Source: Nepenthes gracilis (taxonomy: Eukaryota; Streptophyta; Magnoliopsida; Caryophyllales; Nepenthaceae). From it: a DNA stretch of 64,000 nucleotides. The DNA is taken from the NCBI GenBank assembly GCA_033239525.1, contig BSYO01000020.1, forward strand, positions 7,622,656-7,686,655, written 5' to 3'. Within the stretch, counting starts at the first letter, position 1, and every line of letters starts with the position of its first letter. A program made the translations under genes and the position numbers. The notes under the pieces were generated by a model that made no database searches, was not told the origin of the DNA, and saw only the letters and a list, made by a program, of their open reading frames with translations. Below, piece by piece: positions 33,301-43,985 of this stretch.

Positions 33301-34259
33301 TGATTTCAAATGACGTATTTGGGTTGAACTAGTTGACTCGTTAATATACTGACGTGGTATTAAAGTTGTTAAGTGTATAGGTATTGAATTGGGCAATGAA
33401 TCTGAAGCCACATTGAACCCGTGGTAACCGTATAAATTACAGTTTCTAATCTTGCTACGGTTTGAGGGTTTGTGGGAGTTGTTTCCCTCGGTATATAGAC
33501 TTTGAGATTTTGAGGTTGTTAAGTGTTAGGGTCTTGAGGTCTTGAGCAATGGGCTGAGATTGTATCGAATCCTTTGTAACTATTATAGTTAGGACATATT
33601 ATTCTACAGTAAATTGAGAATCTGTGAGAATTATCTCTATGGCATGGATATTTTAGAATCGGTTTTAATCAAGGCTATTGCATAAGTTGGATGTTCGGAA
33701 GGGAACATATACGTTAAGAAAATGTCGATTGGAGGACATACCAATGAAATGAAGAAAATGTAAATGATCCTACTTTTGAAGTTTAATTGTGACTTGAAAT
33801 TTATATTGAGATTTTAACTAAGCTTGGTAAAAGAATTAAAATGCCAGGTTGTGGTAGTGGCAGTAAGCTGAAATCTAATAATTCAAAATTAAATGGTTGA
33901 TCAGAGTACAAAGCGGTAAAGTGATGAACCTGTGTATATAATAAGGTTTAAATTAATGTTCAGAGGAAATACTCAATCTTGAGGTTATTAAGAAATGAAA
34001 CGAGGTATTCTGCTTGTTTAAGGTTCGAACTTAAATTAGAAAAGTGGTTAATAAAATGGGTTTGTTTTCAAACTTAGTGAATTTTGATCTAGAAAAAACG
34101 TGTCAAATAATGAGGATCAAGGCAATTATGATATTTAAGGTTTTTTTAAGATAACCACTTGAATCTGGAAATGAATTGGAGACATTAAGAGGTTCCTTGT
34201 CCTTGAAAATTTAAAGATCGTTAAATTTCAAAGAAGAAATTGTTTTAAGTGTGAGAGAA
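30370..34259 (+). mobile_element. non-coding interior of an LTR retrotransposon (LARD-like)
   Basis: The interval starts with TTGGTATCAGAG (PBS-like; initiator-tRNA-Met complement, 30371-30382). It ends in AAATTTCAAAGAAGAAATTG and AAGTGTGAGAGAA, a decayed version of the polypurine-tract context seen next to other LTRs of this window, directly before an LTR start TGTGAGATCC at 34260. In 3.9 kb neither strand holds an ORF above about 100 codons or any gag, protease, RT or integrase motif that I can read. Either this is a large retrotransposon derivative with a non-coding interior, or the coding region has decayed beyond recognition. Confidence 0.55.
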
Positions 34260-34468
34260 TGTGAGATCCTGATCTCGAAATATGATAATTATGGAATAAT
34301 TAGATGAATGGAAATCATGTTTAGGTTTAAGAATGTGGCAAAATTTGGTACCAAAGTAAAATGAAGTGAAATGGGCCAAGGAAGCACAGGACGCTCGAGC
34401 ATCGCTCGAGCCCCTAGGTGGGCACAAAAATGCACGAGTAACCGCTCATGGGCCGCCCAAGGCGAGGC
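34260..34468 (+). mobile_element. start of the 3' LTR, cut by an inserted LTR
   Basis: It begins TGTGAGATCCTGATCTCG and shares ATATGATAATTATGGAATAATTA with the minus-oriented LTR ending at 38971, so both belong to one family. CTCGAGCATCGCTCGAGC occurs near 34394-34411. At 34469 it runs into another LTR starting TGTGACGGCCCG. Confidence 0.65.
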
Positions 34469-35454
34469 TGTGACGGCCCGTACTTAATTACACAAATAAA
34501 GTCGCCATCAGATCTTAAAAGATAAATAATAAATATGGACATAAAAATTTTTCCCTTTCTTTTACACAGGATTGACTAAGGCCGAATTGCATGAGTTGGC
34601 CTTCTGATAAATTCCACATTAGGCCGGCCAACATTTAGCCGGACTTGAAAGTCTGAGATGCTTACTAAACCTTTCAATAACATTCACCACAAAGAAATCA
34701 CGGAAACATATTAACAACATCCATAAAGTTATAAACAGCGGAATCATTTTACAATTTTCTCAAAATATCAAAAGGAAATAAATTAAGCTCTTCATTTAAT
34801 CAGCTTTGACCAACCGAACTATTTGGCTACACCATAAGGTTCTACTCTACTTCGTCCTCCATGAGCCTTTCGTCATCTGAAAATAGTAAGAGTGAGCTAC
34901 AAAACCCAACAAAATACTCACATGTAGAAAACAGAGAACATAAACATATATATATAAGTGAACATAACTTAGCATACGAAAATCATCATGTCTTTAGTTT
35001 CGAATTTCCTTAGTATTTTTCCTTATTATCTTGTCTTCTGAAAACTCATAAAACCATTAAAAATTCTTATCATCTTTAGGGACCAGACGGGAGCGGACAA
35101 CATCAAGGACGGGTTGTGTGTAACCCCACAACCTAAAGTCGTATCCCCTCGTTATGCTCCCCGGGGTGGGAGGTAATGCCTTTAACCCGGCATACGGGGC
35201 CGTAGTCCATGGTTCTTATGCCACCAGAAAGTCCCCTCCCGTGGCCCAAGAGGCAATCCTCGAGTGTCACTCCAATATCCTTCATCCATCTTTAACAGCA
35301 AGTTTAATGGAGACTCGGTTCATAGTTCTTGTCCTTTAATGGCCATGCATCATAGATCGAAAGTTGAAAGTCGTAGAGTTTCACTTGCTCATCCATATTA
35401 CATGCATTTTTCATGTTCATATAAATAGGCGGGAGTTCATTTTCATACAGAGGA

Positions 35455-35950
35455 CCGGAGTTCCAAAAGCCGGAGTTCTTTTGTCAAAGCCGGAGTTCTT
35501 TTACATAAAAAGCCGGAGTTCTTTTACATAAAAATCGGAGTTCTTTACAATGCCGGAGTTCTTTTACATAAAAAGCCAGAGTTCTTTTCAAAGGCCGAAG
35601 TTCTTTTTCAACCAAGTTCTTAAAAGTCGGAGTGATCTTTCTTTAAAATCCGGAGCTCTAAAACTGGAGTGCTTTTTCTTTAAAAATCGGAGTTCTAAAA
35701 CCGGAGTAATTTTTCTTTAAAAGACGGAGTACTCTTTCTTAAAAGGACGGAGTGCTTTTTCATCAAGGACGGAGCTCTTTTTCGTAAAAGGACGGAGTGC
35801 TTTTCCTTCAAAAGGATGGAGCTCTTTTTCGTCTTTTTTGTAAAAGGACGGAGTACTTTTCTCAGAAGGCGGGTTCTTCTGAAAATGCGGAGTACTTTTC
35901 TCAAAAGGGTGGAGCTCTGTTTCAAAGGCGGAGTACTTTTTCTTCAAAAA
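35455..35950. repeat. minisatellite with (G)CCGGAGTTCTTTT core
   Basis: About 18-20 imperfect units of 22-32 bp start with GCCGGAGTTCTTTTAC or GGACGGAGTGCTTTTTC and alternate with A-rich spacers. The first third is rich in GCCGGAGTTC, the last third in GACGGAGTGC/GACGGAGTAC. It lies within the LTR at 34469-36947. Confidence 0.85.
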
Positions 35951-36313
35951 CATACAATTTTCAAAGTTCATATATAAATTGACAGATAATCATATAAAAC
36001 CGAACATCATGAAGTCCTTTCCTTAAACATGCAATTATCGACAAATAACCATAGTTTAAGCATCAGATATGAAAAAGACAGAATAAACATCATATAAGTT
36101 CATATAATGTCAAATATACTAGCATAGAAATCATGCATAGTCATGAACTTGAAAACAGGGGTGAGTATCTTGCCTGGGTTTCTTCTACTTTGCCTTGATC
36201 TTTTAGCCTTCCTTTACTAGAAACGCTGTTGCGTGCCTCTTTCTCATTTCTCTAGTTCTTATTTATAGGCTTTGAATCTGATGACTAGTATTAATGATTA
36301 GCCATACAGGGGA

Positions 36314-36462
36314 AATGTTTCATCATTAATGATTGGCAAATCCAAGGGGAATGTTTCATCATTAATGATTGGCAAATCTAAGGGGAATGTTTCATCATTA
36401 ATGATTGGAAAATTCAAGGGGAATGTTTCATCATTTGACAAATCCAAGGAGAATGTTTCTTA
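36314..36462. repeat. 36-bp tandem repeat in LTR
   Basis: AATGTTTCATCATTAATGAT recurs at 36314, 36350, 36386 and, partly altered, 36422. A shortened last unit begins at 36452. The spacing is 36 bp with high identity, suggesting recent expansion. The unit happens to be a multiple of three, which produces a repetitive ORF that is not a gene. Confidence 0.85.
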
Positions 36463-36947
36463 TTTATGGCGTCTATATTTTCCAAAAGTTCCCTTATTAA
36501 TTAGGTCATTAATGGTTTTACATTTTCAAGAGGTTCATTAATTTCTAGTTAACTGAACTTAATTTAGATTTCTCATGTAAACACATTAAATTCTTGGTTA
36601 ATTGAACTTATATGGATTTAGCTTTCTTATGTAAACACATTTCGGTCAACTATCAGTGTTGACCGAATTATTCTTACATGACTTCCGGTCAACACTTGTT
36701 GACTGGATCATTAACTTCGGCTTTACCAACCACAAGGCCACTTCGGCCTTCAAGGCCACTTCAACCTTACATGGCTGGATTTGATCAAGGAAATCCGGAC
36801 TTCTTTTCATCAAGTAAGGGCCGAACTTGATTTCATCTTGAGGCTGATTTACTTTTCTTATTACATTTTTCCGGTCAACTGGCGCTGACCGAATTATAAG
36901 GACTTGATGACTGAAATTTCCTATGTTTTAAAATCCGGGCCGTTACA

Positions 36948-38268
36948 ATCTCTCCCACTTATAGAAATTTCATTCTTGAAATTTTAAATAAAGTTACTAA
37001 CCTTGAGAAAATAAATAGGGGTATTTATTCCGAATCTCTTCCTCTCGTTCCCAAGTTGCCTCTTCGGGAGTGTGATTCTTCCAGAGCACCTTTATTAGAG
37101 CGATTGATTTGGAGCGTAGTCTCTGTTCCCTTCGATCCAAGATTTTCACTGGTTCCTCTACACAGGACAAGTCCTTGTCGATTGTCAAAGGTTCATACTT
37201 AATTACATGAGTAGGATCATGGACATACTTCCGGAGCATTGATACGTGAAACACGTCATGTACTTCTGCCATGTTCGGAGGTAGTGCAAGTCTGTAAGCT
37301 ACTTCTCTGACCCTTTCGAAAATTTCAAAAGGGCCAATAAATCATGGCTTCAGCTTTCCTTTTACCCCAAACCTGTACTTTTCCTTAGATGGCGATACAT
37401 TTAGGAATACAAAAACATCCTTTTCAAATTCTAATGCAGATCTCCTCCGGTCTGCATAGCTCTTTTGCCTACTCCGGGCTACTTTGAGATTCTCATGTAC
37501 TAACTTTATATTTTCTGCCGTCTCTTTAACAATATCAGGATCCAAAATCCTTTTATCTCCGTGCTCCTCCCAGTGGATCGGCGATCTATATTTCATTCCA
37601 TACAAGGCCTCAAAAGGGGCCGTGCCTATGCTGGCCTGGTAACTATTATTATAGGCAAATTCCGCTAAGGATAAGAAATTATCCCAAGTCCCTTTCATTT
37701 CTAAGACCGATGCCCTTAACATGTCCTCGAGGATCTGGATAGTCCATTCTGACTGGCCGTCAGTTTGCGGATGAAAAGTCGTACTAAACTTTAATTCGGT
37801 ACCCAATTCTTTATGTAGACTTTTCCAGAACCGTGAAACAAAGCGTGGGTCTCTGTCTGATACAATAGAGGCAGGCACACCATGAAGCCTGACAACCTCG
37901 TTTACATACAGTTGGGCTAATTTATCTCGGGAGTATGTCCTCCGGATTGCCAGAAAATGGGCTGACTTTGTTAGTCGGTCAACAATAACCCAAATAGCAT
38001 CATGTTTTCTTGGCGTCCTTGGCAGTCCGGTCACAAAGTCCATGGCAATGTCTTCCCATTTTCAGCCTGGAAATGGCATTGGTTGCAATAACCCAGACGG
38101 CCGCTTTCTTTCAGCCTTTACTTGTTGGCATACAAGGCATTTTTTCACGTAGGCTGCAATGTCTCTCTTCATATTTCTCCACCAGAATATTTTCTTCAAA
38201 TCCTGGTACATCTTATTGGCTCATGGGTGAATCATATAACGGGACCAAGTTTCACCAAACCTTCTGGA
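36948..38268 (-). pseudogene. Ty3/gypsy pol: integrase and C-terminal region, broken
   Basis: Minus-strand translation gives, in order: a zinc-binding start ([31 protein letters not shown]), the integrase core (38043-37342) with Asp22, Asp63 and Glu99 in D-x40-D-x35-E spacing, SYADRRRSALEFEKD and FGVKGKLKP, then the C-terminal chromodomain-side part (37272-36997: EVHDVFHVSMLRKY, EATWEREEEIRNKYP). Stops replace a residue after HP, one before KWEDIAMDF, and one after KLKP. Integrase, RNase H and RT parts above 38268 are gone. The sequence is typical of the Tekay/Del-type chromoviruses. It is the only clear integrase core in the window and is not functional. Confidence 0.9.
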
Positions 38269-38971
38269 CGATAAACAAACACCAAATACATGTAATTACA
38301 TAAAATCCGAGATATATATAGCAGTACATACCAGTAAATATAAAATCTGTCCGATTACTCAGGAGAAACAGACATTATTTATAGTAAACATGTAGAATAA
38401 TAGATTTAAAGCAAAAATACAATATTTGAGATACTGAAAAGCTATAAAAATAGTAAATAACGTCCAAAGTACACTTACCTGAGCTCTATTTATTGTTACC
38501 TTTACTTTGGTCAGAACTAGACGAAAGATTTTTCCTCTTTTCTTCTCTTCCCTCTCCTTTCTCTTCTCTTCTCCTCTCGTTCTGTCGTCAATTCTGCTGA
38601 AAAACCAAACCCCAATTCCCTTTTGAACAAAGGAAAAAGGGGGTCATGTACGGAATATATGACTGGCGCTTGAGCACTAGTCGAGCGGTCATCAAGCGAT
38701 ATTTTTTGCATTTTTATGCCTGGGTTGGTGCTCGAGCACTAGTCGAGCACCAATCCTCATAGTTGTTTCCTACTCCCATCCCGCCTAGAGCGATCCTTGA
38801 GCGGTGTATTTATATTTTTCTGCTCGAGCGTAGTCGAGTGCCCTACGCTCCTTAGCCTATTTTGCCTCATTTTGATTTGGTATTAATTTTTTCACTATAT
38901 TTAAGCCTCTATATGATTTTCATTCATATAATTATTCCATAATTATCATATTTTGGGATCGAGATCTCACA
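38269..38971 (-). mobile_element. LTR fragment, same family as 34260
   Basis: It ends GGGATCGAGATCTCACA; reversed, this is TGTGAGATCTCGATCCC followed by ATATGATAATTATGGAATAATTA, matching the LTR start at 34260. It contains CTCGAGCACTAGTCGAGC-type motifs at 38665-38830 and a pyrimidine-rich block at 38525-38585. Its left edge meets the broken pol at about 38268 with no visible TSD. Confidence 0.6.
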
Positions 38972-40350
38972 AGACCTCCTTGATATGACAAGTTGGGAGA
39001 GCCTCAACTCGGCCCCCAACCAAAAGCGGCAAGAACCGCAAAGGTTGTGCATGATAGAGTAGAGGCACTTTGAAGCCCGAAGGAAGAGTAGGCATGCTCA
39101 AAGTATTTGGGAGCTCAGATGTTAGTGCCTCTAGGCAGGGCACCTCCTTAGCAGCAGCCAAAGCCGCTAGATTATCCCTAGCCACTTCTTCCTCCACCTG
39201 ATCATTACTAGCACTCTGCTCCACAAAAATGGCGGAGGGGCGGACGCAGATACTTCAAGAAAAGAAGTCACCAAGATTAGGACCCCACACTCAACAGTGG
39301 TTGTGGTGATGAACAGTTCACCCAACTTGCCTACTGGGGGGTCGATAGTTCTAGCAGTAGAATCTGCTAGGGTTCACTGCCCCCGACCTCTCCAAGTGAC
39401 TCATTAAAGTCCCAATCATCTAACAAAGATTGATCAAAGCCTAGCTTTCGTGACAACTCACCAGCAATTGGAGCAGGCACCTTCGCACAAGCCTCATCGA
39501 TAGCCCAGCATTCCACTAAGATGGTGGGTGATAGAGGGATTGCCTCGCTAGATACTCACTCGTAAGAGTCCCGGTTGAGCAAATCCTTGCACTTCCTCTT
39601 GGGGTGACCAGTCAATGCAACGGAGGTGTCATCCCCCTCCATCCCGACCTCCCACTACACATAGTCCAAAGTACTTTGGGAGAACCAGTAGTCGGTGTGA
39701 CACAAGACGTTGGCATACTCTTCAACTAGCCTTGTCTATAGCTGTACTATTTGTTCTTCATTCTTCTAAACATCACTAAAGTAGATTCTGTTGACACTAT
39801 TCCATTTATTTGGGATCTTCCACTCGAGAGGGACCGCCAAATAATAGAAATAGTCTTCCAACCTTTTATTGTGTCCAGATTGCCCCTGCTTATTTTAAAC
39901 TGCTTGCGGGGGTGAAGGAGACCCTGTCGGCATCCTAATTGAATTGGAAGATAACCTTCAATACCTAAGCATCCAAAGAAAGTCCTTTAGTGCAAAGAAA
40001 GATGCACAGAGTCACCAGATACTGAAGAGCGTTCATATGGAGGGAAGCTACAGGGATTTCTAATACTCTCAGAACCTCACACAACTCCTTTGCGAATAGG
40101 ACGCGAAGACCATCTTTTAGGTGTTTTTCAAAAATAGTTATAAACCCTAGATGAGGAGAGCAAGCCGAATTATCAAAGCCAGGTAGAGAATACTGAATGA
40201 CGCTTGAAATATGATACTTGTTGTATAGATACTCTATCGTTCTGCCAGTAAGGATGGACGAAATATCAATAGTGCCTTGTGAGCCATTTGAAAAGTAGTG
40301 CCAACCAGAAAAGAGAATTGCAAACTAGGGTAGAGATATTTGAAGAATGA
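38972..40350 (-). pseudogene. gypsy-type gag-like (Transposase_28-like) remnant
   Basis: Reverse translation of 40260-39960 gives TIEYLYNKYHISSVIQYS, LPGFDNSACSPHLGFITIFE, KHLKDGLRVLFAKEL, CEVLRVLEIPVASLHMNALQ and LVTLCIFLCTKGLSLDA. The order Tyr...Pro...G(F)xxxFExxLxxGLR(V/F)...(V)LxxLxI...Q resembles the putative gypsy-type transposon domain PF04195 found next to plant gypsy gag. A stop follows in the GLSLDA-stop-VLK region. Downstream, 39224-38967 gives an acidic to Pro/Leu-rich 85-residue frame without a recognised domain. The rest is decayed. Confidence 0.6.
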
Positions 40351-42290
40351 AGAGATGTAGAAACAGTAGAAGGCTAGTGCTTAAATAGCCAAAGTCTTAG
40401 CCCTATAATGGCATCATTTGAAGAAGATATTGAAGAGACGCGTCTCTATAATGACTACAACACATGCCCATACTGTAGAGTGCCGCGGTTCATCAGTTCA
40501 TCGGGTCAATTATGTTGATTGAAGCTTCGCCTCCCTACACAGCCTGCTAATAGCTAATGGCCCTGAGGCCTCGATCAATGAGTTGGTGGCGCAGCACAAG
40601 CAACGATGCACTGACACACTGCTTTTTCAAGGTGATGGATGACTAGCGATGTGCAATCCTAACGAGGTCGACACACATTCAGTTGGTATGTGTCTCAGCT
40701 ATGCATTTTGGACCCATTCTTGCTAATTAGATTGTCAGAAGATCAAATTATTAGTGGTCGGAATTATCATATTGTCAGAAATCATGTGATAAAATATAAC
40801 ATTTAAGTGCTTCAACTATTCACATCATACAAGAATATTGGAGTCGTACAATATGCAGAAGAATAAATGCTCAGTAGTTCCATTCATTAAATTCTTTTAT
40901 AAAATACAGGCCTACAACAGTGGACATATATTCAGAAGCAAAATAAAAAATATATGGAGTAGTGACCGGATAATAGTCATCCAACCAAGCTTTAGGATAG
41001 ATAATTGCAAGAGGAAAGCTCACCTATTGGCCATCGCAGCATCCATCCCAAGCTACTAGTCTAGCAAGAAGAGCAAAGAAGCCCTCCCTGCAAGAACAAG
41101 ATACAATGCACATGTTCTCAACTAGGAGAGAACTACCAAAAACTGTCCACCAAAACTAGCCGTGGCTGCATAGTCCATGAGTCTTTGCTAGATCTGCTGT
41201 GAAGACGATGACCTAGATTCCACGTGGATGTAAAAAGAAAACATAAGTCCTCCACCTTGTCGGAGCCTAGAGCCGAGCGGCGAAGGAGTAGTGTTTCTAA
41301 AACAGGCAGGAGAAGAAACAACCATCACAGTTAGAAGCCCATCACAAAGCCGATTGCTCGGCATCGGCAAGGAGGATAAAAAGCCACCCCAAAACCTGAA
41401 ATCTTTTCCATGATGATGCAAGGCCGATTTTGGATCAATTATAAAAGAGGATAACCAAGACTGAATTTAGACGCATCTTTGGATACCAGCTTCGAGCATT
41501 AAAAAAGAGCTTCCTCTGATCCCGGTTTATGGCTGTGTACGCTCCATGCTAATTCCAAGCAGACCCACACTTCAACAGTTGGGCGATGCTTCATGATGCA
41601 AGGTGTAGAGAGCCCCTCTATTTATAGTTGGGGATGGAGGTCCACCGACATTAAACCAAGGAACATTAAACCAAGGAGATTGTGTTGACAGTAGAAGATC
41701 ACCTGTAGCAAAGATTCTCCAGCAGAAAGGAATCCGATCTTACCGAACAAAGTAAAAGCTGCCGAATGCCTAGGAAAGGAGCATGCTTGGGGAAAGAAAG
41801 CGTGCACAAGCTCGCAAGCAGTATCCCATCAAGAACATACTGAAAGTTGAAAATTAAAACCTCCCAGTATAGAGGGCCAGTGATGGATCCAACAGCTTAT
41901 GGGTTGGCATAGAATCTAGTTTGTAGGGAGAAGTGTCTGGGAAGCAGTAGCCTGGTCAAAGCTCTGCAAAATCAAAGGCCCTATGTCCATGACAATAAGC
42001 CGAAGCCGACACGGTTCAAGACAACCCAACAGTATATGGGCTGATAAGGATGATCTCGGTGGTTTAGAGCACCGATGGCAAGTGCATGATGTTAGCCACT
42101 CACAATTGTAGAGCCATGGAGCTTAAGGCCGACAGACCCACGCCCTCATTCTATATTTGCATCCCTTCCTCTAGAGGAAGGGAATCCTCCTTCCTCTAGA
42201 GGTCCATTTTTGGTCCTTCTTCTGGGATCCTTTTGGAGTATTCGGGGATCCAATCCCCAGTCAAGTAATCGATCCAATCTCTAGAGAACT
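40351..42290. other. no recognised gene; probable decayed LTR/leader sequence
   Basis: I find no domain in any frame. The position upstream of the minus-strand gag-like remnant, and phrases such as TATTTATAGTTGGGGATGG near 41620, would fit the leader and LTR of that element, but no ends or PBS could be fixed. Short ORFs (for example 41188-41421 on the minus strand) show no family resemblance. Confidence 0.3.
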
Positions 42291-42299
42291 AAATGATTG

Positions 42300-42558
42300 A
42301 AACACCTCTCTTTCAAAGCAACTCCCCGACGAGTGCACACTCTCTTTCAAAGCCACTTCCACTTTGTACACCTCTTTATCTTAAAGTCACTCCCCGATGA
42401 GTGCACCTCTCTCTTAATGCCATTTCCTGTTGAGTGCATATCTGACTCAAAGCCACTTCCCATCAAGTGTACCTCTCTCTCAAAGTCACTCCATGTTAAG
42501 TACACCACTCTCTCAAAGCCATTCCAAATTGAATGTACCACTCTCTCTCTATGCCACT
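42300..42558. repeat. 33-bp minisatellite (CAAAGCCACT...GAGTGCACC), left part
   Basis: Units with CTCAAAGCCACTTCC followed by (A/G)AGTG(C/T)AC(C/A)TCTCT start at about 42314, 42349, 42383, 42415, 42449, 42481, 42514 and 42551. The spacing is 32-37 bp. The tract is cut at 42558 by a solo LTR, and related CACTCCCCTG...GAGTACAC sequence resumes at 45395. Confidence 0.8.
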
Positions 42559-42764
42559 TGTAACATCCCAAAATATTTTATCCGATTAAATTGAGATTAA
42601 TTATTATTTTCGGTAATTTTGGGTAAATCGGGTTTGAGAAAAATTAATTAAATATTATGAAAATTTTGGAGAATATTTGGATCTGATGGGCCGGCGTCCG
42701 AAGTGAGCCCGTTCGACCGTCCGAATATCGATTTTGGGTTTTTGTGATTTAAAAGAAAAATAGA

Positions 42765-42911
42765 TGTATATATATATAATAACACGTGTGTATGTAATAT
42801 ATATATATAATATATATATATATATATAGTGTGTGTGTGTACATAATATATCTAATATATATATATATATATAATGAGTGTGTGTGTGTGTAACGTGTGT
42901 GTGTGTGTGAG

Positions 42912-42949
<38 letters not shown>

Positions 42950-42952
42950 GAT
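42765..42952. repeat. TA, GT and AAT microsatellites
   Basis: Consecutive TATATATA, GTGTGTGTGT and ATAATAATAATAATAA runs lie within the solo LTR. They create artefactual ORFs rich in Tyr/Ile or His/Thr. Confidence 0.9.
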
Positions 42953-43517
42953 AAAGGAGAAGGGGGGAGGCAGAATCGGGGAGAGAGGGGTTTGCGAAGA
43001 GAGAGAGAAGGGGGGAGGGTTAGGGTTCATCGGTGACAGAGAGGGGCGGATGGCACCGGCGCCAGCGCTGGTGGCGCATGGGTCGGCAACTGCCGGCGAC
43101 GGCCGTGCGAGGTGGTGGCCGGCTGGGCGTCGCGGTGGAGCAGCGGCTGCAACCGTGGGAGCCCGGTGAGAGGAGGAGCTCGCGAAGGAGAAAAGGGGAG
43201 AATGGAGGCCTTCGGGTCTGATTCTGAGCTCAAGCTAGTTGGAGAAAATGTAGAGCACGTCGAGGCAAGTGTTCTCATACTCACTATTTGTTATCTTGTG
43301 ATTTTTACTCGTTTTTCATCGGGTATTATCATTCCGATACCCACCCAAATCATGAAAATCGTATAGCCCATGATTAATGATTGATAAATATGTAGTTATT
43401 TGTCCGATTCGTTGTCCGATTCACTTGTTTTGGTACCACCAAACCCTAACCCCACGCCCAGATTCGGGTTCACTGTTTTTCCCTTTAAATTATGTTAATT
43501 TGACCTCAAAATATAAA

Positions 43518-43985
43518 TCACCACGTCCCTAACATGTATATAGATTGACCGGGCGTCCGATTTCACAAGAATGGACCCGTTCACGGCGTCCAAGACCTCT
43601 AAATGCCGCCTGACACTGTTCACCCGAGGTAAACAAAAAAATTTGCATGCTTTCACCTTTGTATTATCTTAAATTGATTGCAAAATATGAATCACCACGT
43701 CTCTAATATGTATATATATCGACTGGACGTCCGATTTCACAAGAATTGACCCGTTCACGGCGTCCGAGACCTCTAAATGCCACCTGACACTGTTCACCCG
43801 AGGTGAACAAATAAATTTGCATGCTTTCACCTTTGTATTATCTTAAATTGATCTCAAAATATGAATCACCACATCCTAATTATACATACATTTCGACCGG
43901 GCGTCCAATTTCATAAGAATCAACCCGTTCGCAGCGTCCGGAAATGTTAAACGATCCCTGTTACTGTTCATACGAAATAAATGGA
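43518..43985 (+). repeat. three tandem 173-174-bp units inside an LTR
   Basis: ATCACCAC(G/A)TC begins units at 43518, 43691 and 43865. Each runs through GACCGGGCGTCCGATTTCA, ACCCGTTC(A/G)C(G/A)GCGTCC and ACTGTTCA(C/T)(C/A)CGA. The same unit, reversed, occurs twice in the LTR at 25441-27934 and twice in the LTR ending at 63500, and once in the LTR at 57424-59695. Confidence 0.85.

Larger units (their letters stand above)
34469..36947 (-). mobile_element. 3' LTR of a minus-strand Ty3/gypsy element
   Basis: It starts TGTGACGGCCCGTACTT and ends CCGGGCCGTTACA. On its right is the reversed polypurine context (ATCTCTCCCACTTATAG, 36948-36964) followed by the end of a minus-strand pol, so it is a 3' LTR. 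It has the core box (CATCTGAAAATAGTAAGAGTGAGC, near 34875) and two repeat tracts: CCGGAGTTCTTTT-type units (35455-35950) and a 36-bp unit (36314-36460). ORFs over the repeat tracts are artefacts. Confidence 0.85.

Noticed and set aside
36997..38043. A functional integrase gene
   Set aside because: The catalytic D,D,E are present, but stops interrupt the zinc-binding region and the link to the C-terminal domain, and all upstream pol is missing.
42655..43030. Leu/Ile/His-rich ORFs as membrane proteins
   Set aside because: They are translations of TA, GT and AAT microsatellites.
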